Origin: Burkholderiales bacterium
Lineage (GTDB): Bacteria > Pseudomonadota > Gammaproteobacteria > Burkholderiales > Burkholderiaceae_C
Reading direction: 5' to 3'
Length of the DNA stretch: 64,000 nucleotides
Assembly: GCA_016191995.1 (NCBI GenBank)
Contig: JACPVA010000034.1
Location: 1 to 64,000, forward strand
The notes under the pieces are model-generated. The model was not told where the DNA came from. It searched no databases and worked only from the letters and a program-made list of their open reading frames with translations. The position numbers were made by a program, and so were the translations under genes. Positions 1 to 8,041 of this stretch are shown here, piece after piece; position 1 is the stretch's first letter; every line of letters begins with the position of its first letter.

Positions 1-381
1 CCGCGCGCGCTGCGCGTCGGCGCGACCGTCGACGGCGAGCTGGTCCTGCAGCGCGTGCATGCGCGCGGGGTCGACCTGGGCGCGCGCGGCGCGGCGGCGG
101 CGTTCTCGCTCCCGGCGCCGGCGCTGCCGCTGCCGGCGGCCGGCGGCGCCCCGGCGGGCCGGCCGCTGCCGCCTCCGCGCATGCTTCCCACGCCAGTGCC
201 GGGCGCGGTGCCGACGCCCAGGCCGACGCCGGTTCCCGTCGCCACGCCGGTGCCGTCGATCCAGCCCGTGCTGCCCAACGATGATGCGGTCACCGGCGAG
301 CCCGACGCCGACGGCGCCGACGACGAGATCCCGCCGACCTCGCCGCACACGCCGACTCGGGCGGGCTTGTTGCGACAGTGA
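1..381 (+). CDS. C-terminal part of an uncharacterised protein with a proline-rich tail (5' end outside window)
   Basis: The frame is open from base 1 to a TGA at 379-381 and nearly every codon ends in G or C, as expected of a real gene here. The visible 126 residues start with a short stretch rich in beta-forming residues (LRVGATVDGELVLQRVHARG) that vaguely resembles the end of pilus or type II secretion periplasmic domains, then an Ala/Gly segment, then Pro/Val/Thr repeats such as PTPVPGAVPTPRPTPVPVAT, and an acidic end. No family can be assigned. It converges with the cobT-like gene 42 bp downstream. The upstream sequence is needed to identify it. Confidence 0.5.
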   Translation, partial: PRALRVGATVDGELVLQRVHARGVDLGARGAAAAFSLPAPALPLPAAGGAPAGRPLPPPRMLPTPVPGAVPTPRPTPVPVATPVPSIQPVLPNDDAVTGEPDADGADDEIPPTSPHTPTRAGLLRQ

Positions 382-423
382 GCCAGCGCGCCGCCTGATC
401 GCGGCCGCTCGCGGCGGCGGGGA

Positions 424-1839
424 TTAGCGGGTCCCGCGCAACCAGGATTCGCCGATCGGCGCATCGTGCCGCGGTGGGGTCGGGTCCGCATCGCCGGCAT
501 CGCCGGCATCGTTGGCGCCATCGACGTCGAAGCCGGAGTCGGCGGAGACGCGGCGCTCGCGCACGGCCGGATCCTCGCCGGAGTCCGCATGCAGGGGCTC
601 GGCATCTGCCGCCGCGGCGTCGAGGTGCTCGTCCTCGGGCGGCAGCGCCTGCTCCGCGTCGCCCGCGCCGGCCAGCGCGCGGTCGTCGTCGCCGATCTCG
701 TCGCGGCCGCTGGCGGGCGCCGCGTCGCCGAAGCCCGCGGCCGCGGCGCCGGTGGCCGCGGCGGCCGCGCCGTCGGCGTCGCCCTGGGCCGCGGCTGCCA
801 TCGCCGCCGGCCGCGTCGGCCCGGCGTCCTCGCCTTCGGCGAGCTCGGTCAGCAGCGCGGCGGCGCTGCGCACCAGCGGCCAGGACAGCGTCGCGCCGGT
901 GCCGTCGGCGCATTCGAGCCCGAGCTCGAGCAGCGCGCTGGCGCGGAATAGCGCCAGCGCGCGCGTCAGCCCGCGGTGCGAGTGGCTGCGGCAGAAGACG
1001 CAGTAGTCGGTCACCGGCGTGGCGATGCGCGAGGCCGTCATCAGCGCTGCGCAGGCCGGCAGGCCGTCGATCAGCAGCAGCTGGCGCTTGCTCGCCGCCA
1101 CCAGCATCGCGCCGACCATCACCGCCATGTCGAAGCCGCCGAAGGCCGCAAGCACCTCGACCGGGTCGACGACGTTGCGGTGGCGCGACTGCGCGGCGTG
1201 CATGACGCCGGCCAGATGCATCATCTGCTCGGCGTCCATCCGCCGCGGGTCGCCGGCCAGCTCGCGCACCGGCACGTCGCACAGGCGCGACAGCACCAGC
1301 GCCGCGCTCTCGTCGCCGCCCACGCCCAGCCCGGCGCAGATCAGCACGTTGCCGCGCAGCGAATCGCCGATCTCCATTCCGGCGCGCATCGCCGCATGCG
1401 CCTGGTCGACCGTCATCGCGGCGCCGGCGCGCGGGTTGCGGGTGCCGTGCGCGATCTTTCGCATCAGCAGCCGCTCGTGCGCCGGCATGTCGGCGGCGAT
1501 GCCGCAGTCGACGACCGCCAGCCGCAGGCCTTGGGTGCGCGCATAGACCGCCATCGGCCAGCGCCCAGCCAGCAGCTGCTCGACCTGCTGCGGCGTGGTC
1601 GGCTGCCCGGGTGCCGCCAGGCCCTCGACCGCGATCCCATGGTCGGCCGCGAAGACGATCAGCTGCGGGTCGACGAAACGCGGCTTGAGCGTATTCATCA
1701 TCAGCCCCAGCCGCAACGCCAGCGGCTCCAGCTCGCCGAGGCTGCCGGCGGCGCCGCTGCGCCGCTGCAGCTTCTCCTGCAGCGCGCGTTCGAGCAGCGG
1801 GTTGGCGCTCGGGGCGATCAGCGATCGGGTCGCGGACAT
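424..1839 (-). CDS. CobT-like nicotinate-nucleotide--dimethylbenzimidazole phosphoribosyltransferase homologue with altered active site
   Basis: Residues 1-345 follow the CobT fold family, which in cobalamin synthesis moves phosphoribose from nicotinate mononucleotide to the lower-ligand base. Recognisable blocks are FAADHGIAVEG (about 63-73), the glycine-rich AGLGVGGDES (169-178), DYCVFCRSHSHRGL (278-291) and DGTGATLSWPL (312-322). In canonical CobT the last two glycine-rich blocks read GEMGIGNT and GEGTGA, and carry the two active-site glutamates (Glu174 and Glu317, Salmonella numbering). Here the aligned residues are Gly170 and Asp312. The protein is 471 residues against about 355 for the family; the extra ~110 C-terminal residues are Ala/Asp/Glu-rich low complexity. 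A GAGGA-type ribosome site precedes the ATG. No other cobalamin gene is in the window. It could be a divergent functional clade or a repurposed relative. Confidence 0.75.
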   Translation of the reverse strand: MSATRSLIAPSANPLLERALQEKLQRRSGAAGSLGELEPLALRLGLMMNTLKPRFVDPQLIVFAADHGIAVEGLAAPGQPTTPQQVEQLLAGRWPMAVYARTQGLRLAVVDCGIAADMPAHERLLMRKIAHGTRNPRAGAAMTVDQAHAAMRAGMEIGDSLRGNVLICAGLGVGGDESAALVLSRLCDVPVRELAGDPRRMDAEQMMHLAGVMHAAQSRHRNVVDPVEVLAAFGGFDMAVMVGAMLVAASKRQLLLIDGLPACAALMTASRIATPVTDYCVFCRSHSHRGLTRALALFRASALLELGLECADGTGATLSWPLVRSAAALLTELAEGEDAGPTRPAAMAAAAQGDADGAAAAATGAAAAGFGDAAPASGRDEIGDDDRALAGAGDAEQALPPEDEHLDAAAADAEPLHADSGEDPAVRERRVSADSGFDVDGANDAGDAGDADPTPPRHDAPIGESWLRGTR

Positions 1840-1941
1840 GGGGATCCTCGGCGGTGGGCGGGCCGGGCCGGTCCGGCGCCTGGCGGCGCCGGGCGCAGCA
1901 TACGCGAGCGCGCGAGGGCCGGCATGGACCCGGGCAGGCGC

Positions 1942-3534
1942 TCAGCGAAGGAAGAGCTTGTAGACCGGGTTGGCGGTCTCCTCCGCCCACGGGTAGGCCA
2001 GCGTGTGCAGGAATTGCGCGAACACGGCGTCGTCGCTGGCCGGCACCTGAATCCCGACCAGGATGCGCCCGTAGTCGGCGCCCTGGTTGCGGTAGTGGAA
2101 CAGGCTGATATTCCAGCCCGGGTGCATCGCCGCCAGAAATCGCATCAGCGCCCCCGGCCGCTCGGGGAAGACGAAGCGGAACAGCCGCTCGTCGGCGGCC
2201 AGCTCGCTGCGCCCGCCGACCATGTGCCGGATATGCTCCTTGGCCAGCTCGTCGCCGCTCAGGTCGACGGTGGCGAAGCCATGGCGCTCGAACTGGCGCG
2301 CGATGCGCGCCGCCTCGTCGCGCGTGCGGATCGCGATGCCGACGAAGACATGCGCGAGCTGCGGATCCGAGATGCGGTAGTTGAACTCGGTCACCGCGTG
2401 CGGGCCGATCAGCGCGCAAAAGCGCTTGAACGAGCCGCGCTCCTCGGGGATCGTGACCGCGAACAGCGCCTCGCGCTGCTCGCCGACCTCGGCGCGCTCG
2501 GCGACGAAGCGCAGGCGGTCGAAGTTGATGTTGGCGCCACAGGTGATGGCGACGAAGGTCCTGCCCTTCAGCCCGTGGGCCGCGGCGTACTGCTTCATCC
2601 CGGCCACGCCGAGCGCCCCGGCGGGCTCCATCACGCTGCGCGTATCCTGGAAGACATCCTTGATCGCCGCGCAGACGGCGTCGGTGTCGACGCTGACGAA
2701 GTCGTCGACCAGCGCGCGCGTGAGGCGGTAGGTCTCGCGCCCGACCAGCTTGACCGCGGTGCCGTCGGAGAACAGCCCGACGTCGGCGAGCTCGACGCGC
2801 CGGCCGCGGCGCACCGAGCGCAGCATGGCGTCGGAGTCGACCGTCTGCACGCCGACGATGCGGATCTCCGGCCGCAGCGCCTTCAGGTAGGCCGCCACCC
2901 CGGAGATCAGCCCGCCGCCGCCGATGGCGACGAAGACGGCGTCGATCGGCCCGGCATGCTGGCGCAGGATCTCCATCCCGACCGTGCCCTGGCCGGCGAT
3001 CACGTCCGGGTCGTCGAACGGATGGACGAAGGTCAGGCCGCGCTCGCGCTCGAGCGTCAGCGCGTGCGCGTAGGCGTCGGAGTAGCTCTCGCCGTGCAGC
3101 ACGACCTCGCCGCCGCGCGCGCGCACGGCATCGATCTTGACCTTGGGGGTGGTCACCGGCATCACGATGGTCGCCTTGCAGCCGAGCTTGCGCGCGGCCA
3201 GGGCGACCCCTTGCGCGTGGTTGCCGGCCGAGGCGCAGATGACGCCGCGCGCGAGCTGCTCGGCGCCCAGGTGCGCCATCTTGTTGTAGGCGCCGCGCAG
3301 CTTGAAGCTGAAGACCGGCTGCTGGTCCTCGCGCTTGAGCAGCACGTGGTTGCCGGTGCGGCGCGACAGATCGGGCGCGGGTTCCAGCGGCGACTCGATC
3401 GCGACGTCGTACACGCGCGCGGTCAGGATGCGCTTGAGGTAGGCGTTGGCGATGCGCGCCGCGGCGGGCTTCAGCGTCGGTAAAGGCTGCGCGTTGGGTG
3501 CGGCGGCGGTCGCGGAGGGCGCAGCGGGCTTCAT
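1942..3534 (-). CDS. ilvA: Threonine ammonia-lyase, biosynthetic (IlvA)
   Basis: It deaminates threonine to 2-oxobutanoate, the first step specific to isoleucine synthesis, in the cytoplasm with PLP. The 530-residue protein (E. coli IlvA is 514) has the PLP lysine in FSFKLRGAYNK (Lys78), the phosphate-binding SAGNHAQGVA block, the GGGGLISG loop, and a C-terminal half with two ACT-like regulatory domains (for example FPERPGALMRFL near 454), so feedback control by isoleucine is expected. The ATG at 3534 is chosen because family similarity begins just after it; an in-frame ATG at 3732 lies upstream of the leader hairpins and would add 66 unlikely residues. The gene stands alone on the minus strand behind a long leader with a terminator-like hairpin. 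Confidence 0.93.
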   Translation of the reverse strand: MKPAAPSATAAAPNAQPLPTLKPAAARIANAYLKRILTARVYDVAIESPLEPAPDLSRRTGNHVLLKREDQQPVFSFKLRGAYNKMAHLGAEQLARGVICASAGNHAQGVALAARKLGCKATIVMPVTTPKVKIDAVRARGGEVVLHGESYSDAYAHALTLERERGLTFVHPFDDPDVIAGQGTVGMEILRQHAGPIDAVFVAIGGGGLISGVAAYLKALRPEIRIVGVQTVDSDAMLRSVRRGRRVELADVGLFSDGTAVKLVGRETYRLTRALVDDFVSVDTDAVCAAIKDVFQDTRSVMEPAGALGVAGMKQYAAAHGLKGRTFVAITCGANINFDRLRFVAERAEVGEQREALFAVTIPEERGSFKRFCALIGPHAVTEFNYRISDPQLAHVFVGIAIRTRDEAARIARQFERHGFATVDLSGDELAKEHIRHMVGGRSELAADERLFRFVFPERPGALMRFLAAMHPGWNISLFHYRNQGADYGRILVGIQVPASDDAVFAQFLHTLAYPWAEETANPVYKLFLR

Positions 3535-3648
3535 CGGCGGGCGATCGGTGGCGGCGCGGATGATAGGCGCTGCTGTAGGCGGGGTGGCCCGGGGCCGAAC
3601 CGGCGCCTGCCGCGGCGCCGCAGCATGCCGCTGCCGGCGTAACCCAAG

Positions 3649-3702
3649 AAAAATGGCCCGGGACCGAGGCCCCGGGCCGAATCCACCCTTTGGGGAGGTG
3701 GA
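3649..3702 (-). terminator. Intrinsic-terminator-like hairpin in the ilvA leader (candidate attenuator)
   Basis: Read on the minus strand there are two tandem hairpins. The first pairs TCCACC with GGTGGA (3702-3682). The second has a perfect 8 bp GGCCCGGG/CCCGGGCC stem (3678-3655) followed by ATTTTTC. The T-run is only on the minus-strand side, so the signal works toward ilvA, whose start is 115 bp further on. No minus-strand gene lies upstream that it could terminate. A terminator between promoter and gene suggests attenuation. No short leader peptide with an early stop was found, so ribosome-mediated attenuation is not shown. The rest of the 3535-3873 gap holds only this leader and a weak promoter. 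Confidence 0.55.
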
Positions 3703-3746
3703 GGAGACAAGCGGCGGGCGCTGCCGCGGCATCGCCCATGCGGCGC

Positions 3747-3775
3747 AGTCTAGCTGCTTGCATGCTGCGGTGCAA
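3747..3775 (-). promoter_or_regulatory. Possible sigma-70 promoter for ilvA
   Basis: On the minus strand TTGCAC (3775-3770) and TAGACT (3752-3747) are separated by 17 bp and lie upstream of the leader hairpins. The match to the consensus is modest (three and four of six bases). It is the best candidate in this divergent gap. Confidence 0.3.
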
Positions 3776-3873
3776 TATGCATCCCGGTCTCGCGGTTAGG
3801 GGCGGCGCTCAAAATGCGGCAACGGCGGCGCGCGGCGCCGGCCGAGTCAACCCTCGAGAGGAAGGAGCGGACG

Positions 3874-4296
3874 ATGGAATGCAAGGTCCACTGGCAGCCG
3901 GCCGCCGGCATGGCCTTCGTCGCCGAGACCGGCAGCGGCCACCTGCTGACGATGGACGGCGCGCCCGACGGCGGCGGGCGCAACCTGGCGCCGCGACCGA
4001 TGGAGACGGTGCTGGCCGGCACCGGGGGCTGCGCCGCCTACGACGTCGTGCTGATCCTCGAGCGCGGCCGGCACGACGTGCGTGGCTGCGAACTGCGGCT
4101 GCAGGCCGAGCGTGCGGCGCAGGACCCGAAGGTCTTCACGAAGATCCACATGCACTTCGTCGTCAGCGGCCGCGGCCTGCCCGCGGCCGCGGTCGCGCGC
4201 GCGATCGAGCTTTCGCACCAGCGCTACTGCTCGGCCAGCGCGATGCTGGGCAAGACGGCCGAGATCACGACCAGCCACGAGATCGTCGAGAGCTGA
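3874..4296 (+). CDS. OsmC family protein
   Basis: A 140-residue member of the OsmC/Ohr superfamily, small homodimeric thiol-dependent peroxide-handling proteins. The first conserved cysteine lies in GTGGCAAYDV (about residues 50-59) and the second in SHQRYCSASAML (about 115-126), the spacing usual for the YhfA-like branch, so organic hydroperoxide reduction is possible but the true substrate of this branch is poorly defined. The ATG at 3874 is preceded by GAAGGAG (3861-3867), a good ribosome site; an in-frame start at 3814 would add 20 basic residues without family similarity. It is divergent from ilvA and convergent with coq7, with a long repeat-filled gap downstream. Confidence 0.85.
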   Translation: MECKVHWQPAAGMAFVAETGSGHLLTMDGAPDGGGRNLAPRPMETVLAGTGGCAAYDVVLILERGRHDVRGCELRLQAERAAQDPKVFTKIHMHFVVSGRGLPAAAVARAIELSHQRYCSASAMLGKTAEITTSHEIVES

Positions 4297-4480
4297 TCGG
4301 CCGGGGAGAGGCCGCGCCCAGGCCGGATGGTGGCAGGTCGGCCGCCGCAGCCCTGAGACACTGATGCAGGTTTCGGCCGCCCGAAGTCCCTCGCGGTGCG
4401 AGTGGTCCGCGCTCGGCCCGTTGCCGACAGTCGTCGAAGTCAGTGCTTCGCTTGTCTTGGTATTCGACGTATCAGCGTGC

Positions 4481-4576
4481 CATGGGTGGCGGGCACCCTC
4501 CCACTCCATGTCCCCCGGGTCGGGCTGCGCCCGCCCCTCCTCCTCTACTTACGTGGGAGGGCGCCCGCCACCCATG
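4481..4576. repeat. Long hairpin next to repeat copy A (inverted partial copy)
   Basis: Arms 4481-4504 and 4553-4576 are reverse complements over 24 bases with one mismatch, enclosing a 48-base loop. The loop carries CTCCTCCTCTACTTAC, the reverse complement of a segment inside the neighbouring copy A (about 4653-4668), so this looks like a truncated, inverted and rearranged piece of the same element. Confidence 0.8.
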
Positions 4577-4591
4577 GCCTGCCGCCGCCCG

Positions 4592-4795
4592 GGTATTCGA
4601 CGGTCGAAGACCGCTGCGGTTGCCTGCCGAGGACAGCGGGTGCCCTTTCCCGTAAGTAGAGGAGGAGCCGGCGGCGCAAGCCGACGGCGGGGGAGCAAGC
4701 CCGGACACAAACAGTCCTGCGGACTGTTTGTGCCTGGCGAGCGCCCGGGGCACTGTCCCCGGGCATGGAGGGCAAGGGTACCCGCCGTCCTCGGC
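4592..4795 (+). repeat. Palindromic dispersed repeat, copy A (full length)
   Basis: The element starts with GGTATTCGACGGTCGAA. Its core has imperfect terminal inverted arms (4626-4651 and about 4770-4795; GCCGAGGACAGCGGGTGCCC against GGGTACCCGCCGTCCTCGGC). Inside are a purine-rich GTAAGTAGAGGAGGAGCC segment, a perfect 11 bp stem ACAAACAGTCC/GGACTGTTTGT (4707-4731) and a perfect 8 bp stem GCCCGGGG/CCCCGGGC (4743-4764). The order matches copy B at 11083-11289, which lies in the opposite orientation. It fills the convergent gap between the osmC-family gene and coq7. No open reading frame of its own is credible. The remaining sequence of the 4297-4921 gap shows nothing recognisable. Confidence 0.9.
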
Positions 4796-4921
4796 TCGCC
4801 AGGTGATGGCATGCGCACGAAAGACGAACGCCATTGAGGGGCGGCAACGGACCGGCAGCGGCCGGGTGCACGCCGGGCCCAGGCCGATCTACCGCAGGCC
4901 ATCGAGCTTGGAAACACCGCC

Positions 4922-5545
4922 TCAGATCCGATGCGCCGTCGTCGTCATCACGCGCGCTGCGGCGCGCATCGCCCAGCGCAGCGGGGCCGGCAGCGTGTGG
5001 GCGCCGGCGGCCAGGGCCTGGTCGGCGTGGCGCGCCTCGTCGGCCTTCATCTGCCGCACGACGGCGCGCGACGCGGTGTCGGCGGCAGGCAGCCGCTTCA
5101 TGTGGCCGGCCAGGTGCTCCTCGACCTGGCGCTCGGTCTCGACGACGAAGCCCAGGCTGGTGGCGTCGCCGGCGCGCCCGGCGAGCAGCCCGATGGCGAA
5201 GGCGCCCGTGTACCAGAGCGGGTTGAGCAGGCTGGGCCGCGCGCCGAGCGCCGCCAGCCGCTGCTGCGTCCAGGCCAGGTGGTCGGTCTCGTCGCGCGCG
5301 GCGGCGGCCATCTTCTGGCGCAGCGCCGGGTCGCGCGCCGTCAGCGCCTGCGCCTGGTACAGCGCCTGAGCGCAGACCTCGCCGACGTGATTGACGCGCA
5401 TCAAGGCGCCAGCCTCGCGCCTCTCGACCTCGCTCAGCTCCGCCGGCGGCTCGGCGGGCGCGGGGCAGACCCGGGCGGCGTGCACCGCGCCGGCGAGCGT
5501 TCGCAGGGCATTGTCCAGGCTGACGATCATGCGATCCGCATCCAT
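4922..5545 (-). CDS. coq7: 2-polyprenyl-3-methyl-6-methoxy-1,4-benzoquinone monooxygenase (Coq7)
   Basis: This di-iron hydroxylase performs the C6 hydroxylation in ubiquinone synthesis at the inner membrane, the oxygen-dependent alternative to UbiF. Its 207 residues carry the ferritin-like iron ligands in the expected order: [14 protein letters not shown] (first Glu), DETDHL (Glu and His), [12 protein letters not shown], and MKADEARHA (last Glu and His). The ATG at 5545 (MDADRM) is preferred over one at 5680, which would add 45 Arg/Pro-rich residues. The protein ends at a TGA next to repeat copy A and is divergent from the porin gene. Confidence 0.93.
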   Translation of the reverse strand: MDADRMIVSLDNALRTLAGAVHAARVCPAPAEPPAELSEVERREAGALMRVNHVGEVCAQALYQAQALTARDPALRQKMAAAARDETDHLAWTQQRLAALGARPSLLNPLWYTGAFAIGLLAGRAGDATSLGFVVETERQVEEHLAGHMKRLPAADTASRAVVRQMKADEARHADQALAAGAHTLPAPLRWAMRAAARVMTTTAHRI

Positions 5546-5737
5546 ACGGGGCCGAGCATAGCGCCGGCGCGCAGTTCCGGCGGGGGCAAGCCGGGGCGCC
5601 CGCCCGGCGGATGGGCGGCCGGGATGCGTGCCAGCGCGCGGCGGTGGCCGCGGCCGCGACACCCTCCAGGCCGGGATCACGCGCCACCGGGCTCGTTGTT
5701 GTCAGGCAACAACCCTTGGGCTTTTCCGGCCCGAAAC

Positions 5738-5767
5738 TTGGCATCCCGGCGGCGGGTCTGGTGCAAT
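5738..5767 (+). promoter_or_regulatory. Possible sigma-70 promoter for the porin gene
   Basis: TTGGCA (5738-5743) and TGCAAT (5762-5767) are 18 bp apart, about 95 bp upstream of the porin ATG. An inverted repeat GTTGTTG/CAACAAC lies about 30 bp further upstream (about 5695-5713) and could be an operator. The matches are weak. The 5546-5862 coq7/porin divergent gap contains nothing else recognisable. Confidence 0.3.
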
Positions 5768-5862
5768 ACGGGCAACTTCCGCTGAGGAGGTTGGCTCGAT
5801 CAGCCCCTCGAAGGGGTTCCTCGTCGATCGGGGCCTCTCGTTCAACCTAGGAGATCCTTGCA

Positions 5863-6813
5863 ATGAAAAAATCTCTGCTCGCCCTGGCTGCGCTGACCGC
5901 GTTCGCCGGTGCTGCTTCGGCCCAGTCGTCGGTAACCTTGTACGGCCGCGTGGACCTTTCGGGTGCCAAGAACATGGGATCCGCTGCCAAGGGCATCCAG
6001 AACGGCTCGGGCAGCCGTCTTGGCGTCCGTGGCGTGGAAGACCTGGGTGGCGGCATGTCGGCGCTGTTCAACATCGAGCATCGCTTCAATGCCGATACCG
6101 GCTCCGACAGCAGCGGCGGAGTCCGCCACTGGAACGGGCGTTCGTTCGTCGGCCTCCAGGGCGGCTTTGGCCAGGTGGTGTTCGGCCGCGAGTACAGCAC
6201 GGCGTTCCTCGGCAGCCAACTCGTGGCCGACCCGTGGGGCTGGGACACGATCGTCGTTCCGCTGAATACCGCGATCACCGGCGGCGCGATTGCCAAGGTG
6301 CGCTACGACAGCTCGGCGACCTACCGCATCTCGGCGTCCGGCTTCTCGTTCGCGGCGCAGATCGCCGAAGCGACGGATACGATCTACAAGGTCAAGAACA
6401 AGCCGGTGAACTTCGCCGTCGGATATGCGAGCGGCCCGATCGCTGTCGGCCTGGGCTATGAGCGTACCGGCGAGGAAGCGGCCGGGACCGCCAAGTGGAT
6501 GACTGTCCATGGCTCCTACAACCTGGGCATGGTCAAGCTCGGCGCGATGTATGGTACCGGCACCACCGCGGCCGACCACGACCACCGTTCGTGGCTGCTG
6601 TCCGCTGTTGCTCCGATGGGCGCTGGCGAGCTCCGTGCAAGCTATGGCCGCCTGAAGGACAAGACGGCGGACGTGGATGCCGCCAAGGGCTTCGCGCTCG
6701 GCTACCACTACAACATGTCCAAGCGGACCACGCTGTACGTCGACCTGGCGCGCAACACCGCGCTGACGACCGAGAAGTCCGGCTACGACGTCGGCATCAA
6801 GCACAACTTCTGA
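5863..6813 (+). CDS. Gram-negative general porin (Burkholderiales OmpC/Omp32 type)
   Basis: A 316-residue outer-membrane trimeric porin that lets small polar solutes diffuse into the periplasm. The first 20 residues form a signal peptide (MKKSLLALAALTAFAGAASA) cleaved before QSSVTLYGRVD, the usual first beta strand of Burkholderiales porins. Other family marks are GSRLGVRGVEDLGGGMSALF, the WNGRSFVGLQGGFGQVVFGR strand, and the C-terminal strand YDVGIKHNF ending in phenylalanine as needed for BAM recognition. A GGAG ribosome site lies just upstream of the ATG. Codon use is less GC-extreme than in neighbours, as is common for highly expressed genes. It forms its own unit, closed by a strong terminator. 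Confidence 0.93.
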   Translation: MKKSLLALAALTAFAGAASAQSSVTLYGRVDLSGAKNMGSAAKGIQNGSGSRLGVRGVEDLGGGMSALFNIEHRFNADTGSDSSGGVRHWNGRSFVGLQGGFGQVVFGREYSTAFLGSQLVADPWGWDTIVVPLNTAITGGAIAKVRYDSSATYRISASGFSFAAQIAEATDTIYKVKNKPVNFAVGYASGPIAVGLGYERTGEEAAGTAKWMTVHGSYNLGMVKLGAMYGTGTTAADHDHRSWLLSAVAPMGAGELRASYGRLKDKTADVDAAKGFALGYHYNMSKRTTLYVDLARNTALTTEKSGYDVGIKHNF

Positions 6814-6855
6814 TCCCCGTGCCCGCCCACGCGGCGGGCCTGGTTCAGCCTTTCG

Positions 6856-6880
6856 AGCCGCCCCTCGGGGCGGCTTTTTC
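6856..6880 (+). terminator. Intrinsic terminator of the porin gene
   Basis: A perfect 8 bp stem GCCGCCCC/GGGGCGGC with a two-base loop (6857-6874) is followed by TTTTTC. It lies 43 bp after the porin stop codon and separates the porin from the ABC transporter operon. Confidence 0.92.
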
Positions 6881-7003
6881 ACGCCTGCATCCGCGGCGTC
6901 CCGGGTCTTCCCCCGTGGCGCCGGGACGCCGTCCTGCGCATCATCGGCCGCTTCGCCCGCCGGTCACGATCGTCCGTGACGACGGCGCGCCGAATCCCGA
7001 TCG

Positions 7004-7987
7004 ATGCTCGCCTTCGTCCTCCGTCGCCTGCTGCAAGCCGTGATCGTGATGCTCACGGTCGCATTCGTCGCCTTCATGCTGTTCCAGTATGTCGGCGACC
7101 CGGTCAGCAGCATGCTGGGGCAGGACGCGACCCCCGAGCAGCGCGAGCAGCTGCGCGCCGACCTCGGGCTGGATGCGCCGTTCCCGCTCCAGTTCGCACG
7201 CTTCGTCGGCAATGCCGTACAGGGCGAGTTCGGCATCAGCCTGCGCCAGGGGCGCAAGGTCTCGGCGCTGATCGCCGAGCGGTTCCCGGCGACGCTGGAG
7301 CTTTCCCTCGCGGCGGCGGTGATCGCGCTGGCCGTCGGCGTGCCGCTGGGGGTCTACGCGGCGCTGCGTCGAGGCGGCCTCGGCGCGCAGCTCGCGATGA
7401 CCGGCTCGCTGCTCGGGGTGTCGCTGCCGACCTTCCTGATCGGCATCCTGCTGATCCTGGTGTTCGCGGTACTGCTGGGCTGGCTGCCGAGCTTCGGCCG
7501 CGGCGAGACCATCGCGCTGGGCGCGTGGAGCACCGGCTTGCTGAGCGCCGACGGCTGGCTGCACCTGATCCTGCCGGCGCTGACCCTGTCGATCTTCCAG
7601 CTCGCGCTGATCCTGCGCCTGGTGCGCGCCGAGATGCTGGAGGTGCTGCGCACCGACTACATCAAGTTCGCGCGCGCGCGCGGCCTGCCGGACCGCATCG
7701 TCCACTTCGGCCACGCGCTGAAGAACACCCTGGTGCCGGTGATCACGATCACCGGGCTGCAGCTCGGCGGGCTGATCGCGTTCGCGATCATCACCGAGAC
7801 GGTCTTCCAGTGGCCAGGCATGGGGCTGCTCTTCATCCAGGCGGTGCAGTTCGCCGACATCCCGGTGATGTCGGCCTACCTGTGCCTGATCGCGCTGATC
7901 TTCGTGCTGATCAACCTGGCGGTCGACCTGCTGTACTTCGCCGTCGACCCTAGGCTGCGCGTCGAGCGGCCGGGTGCGGCGCACTGA
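7004..7987 (+). CDS. ABC transporter permease, dipeptide/oligopeptide family (DppB-like)
   Basis: An inner-membrane permease of the peptide/nickel/opine uptake family. Its 327 residues begin with the conserved first helix FVLRRLLQAVIVMLTVAFVAF, followed by the periplasmic segment with PFPLQFARFVGNAVQGEFGI, and about five further membrane helices. The EAA loop that docks the ATPase is around DYIKFARARGLPDRIVHFGH (about 215-235). It opens a four-gene cassette with a second permease (54 bp gap) and two ATPases. The binding protein that normally supplies the substrate is not adjacent, so the substrate (peptides, glutathione or others) cannot be told. Confidence 0.9.
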   Translation: MLAFVLRRLLQAVIVMLTVAFVAFMLFQYVGDPVSSMLGQDATPEQREQLRADLGLDAPFPLQFARFVGNAVQGEFGISLRQGRKVSALIAERFPATLELSLAAAVIALAVGVPLGVYAALRRGGLGAQLAMTGSLLGVSLPTFLIGILLILVFAVLLGWLPSFGRGETIALGAWSTGLLSADGWLHLILPALTLSIFQLALILRLVRAEMLEVLRTDYIKFARARGLPDRIVHFGHALKNTLVPVITITGLQLGGLIAFAIITETVFQWPGMGLLFIQAVQFADIPVMSAYLCLIALIFVLINLAVDLLYFAVDPRLRVERPGAAH

Positions 7988-8041
7988 GGCAAGCCGCACG
8001 CACGCATCCGCCGCCCGCGCGATCCAGCACCTGCCCGCCCC

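Noticed and set aside
976-3483. An 835-residue plus-strand frame opposite cobT/ilvA
   Set aside because: Its composition (His/Arg/Asp/Ala) is that of a reverse-complement shadow and no family features are seen.
290-3775. A 1161-residue minus-strand frame across cobT and ilvA
   Set aside because: It is an Arg/Ala-rich antisense-frame shadow of two recognisable genes; long spurious frames are expected at this GC content.
3755-3785. TGC/GCA dyads resembling phasin-regulator sites upstream of the osmC-family gene
   Set aside because: Too short and degenerate, and no polyhydroxyalkanoate gene is nearby.
4592-4795. CRISPR array or tRNA-like gene in the repeat region
   Set aside because: Hairpins are not regularly spaced direct repeats with unique spacers, and no cloverleaf or anticodon arm could be drawn.
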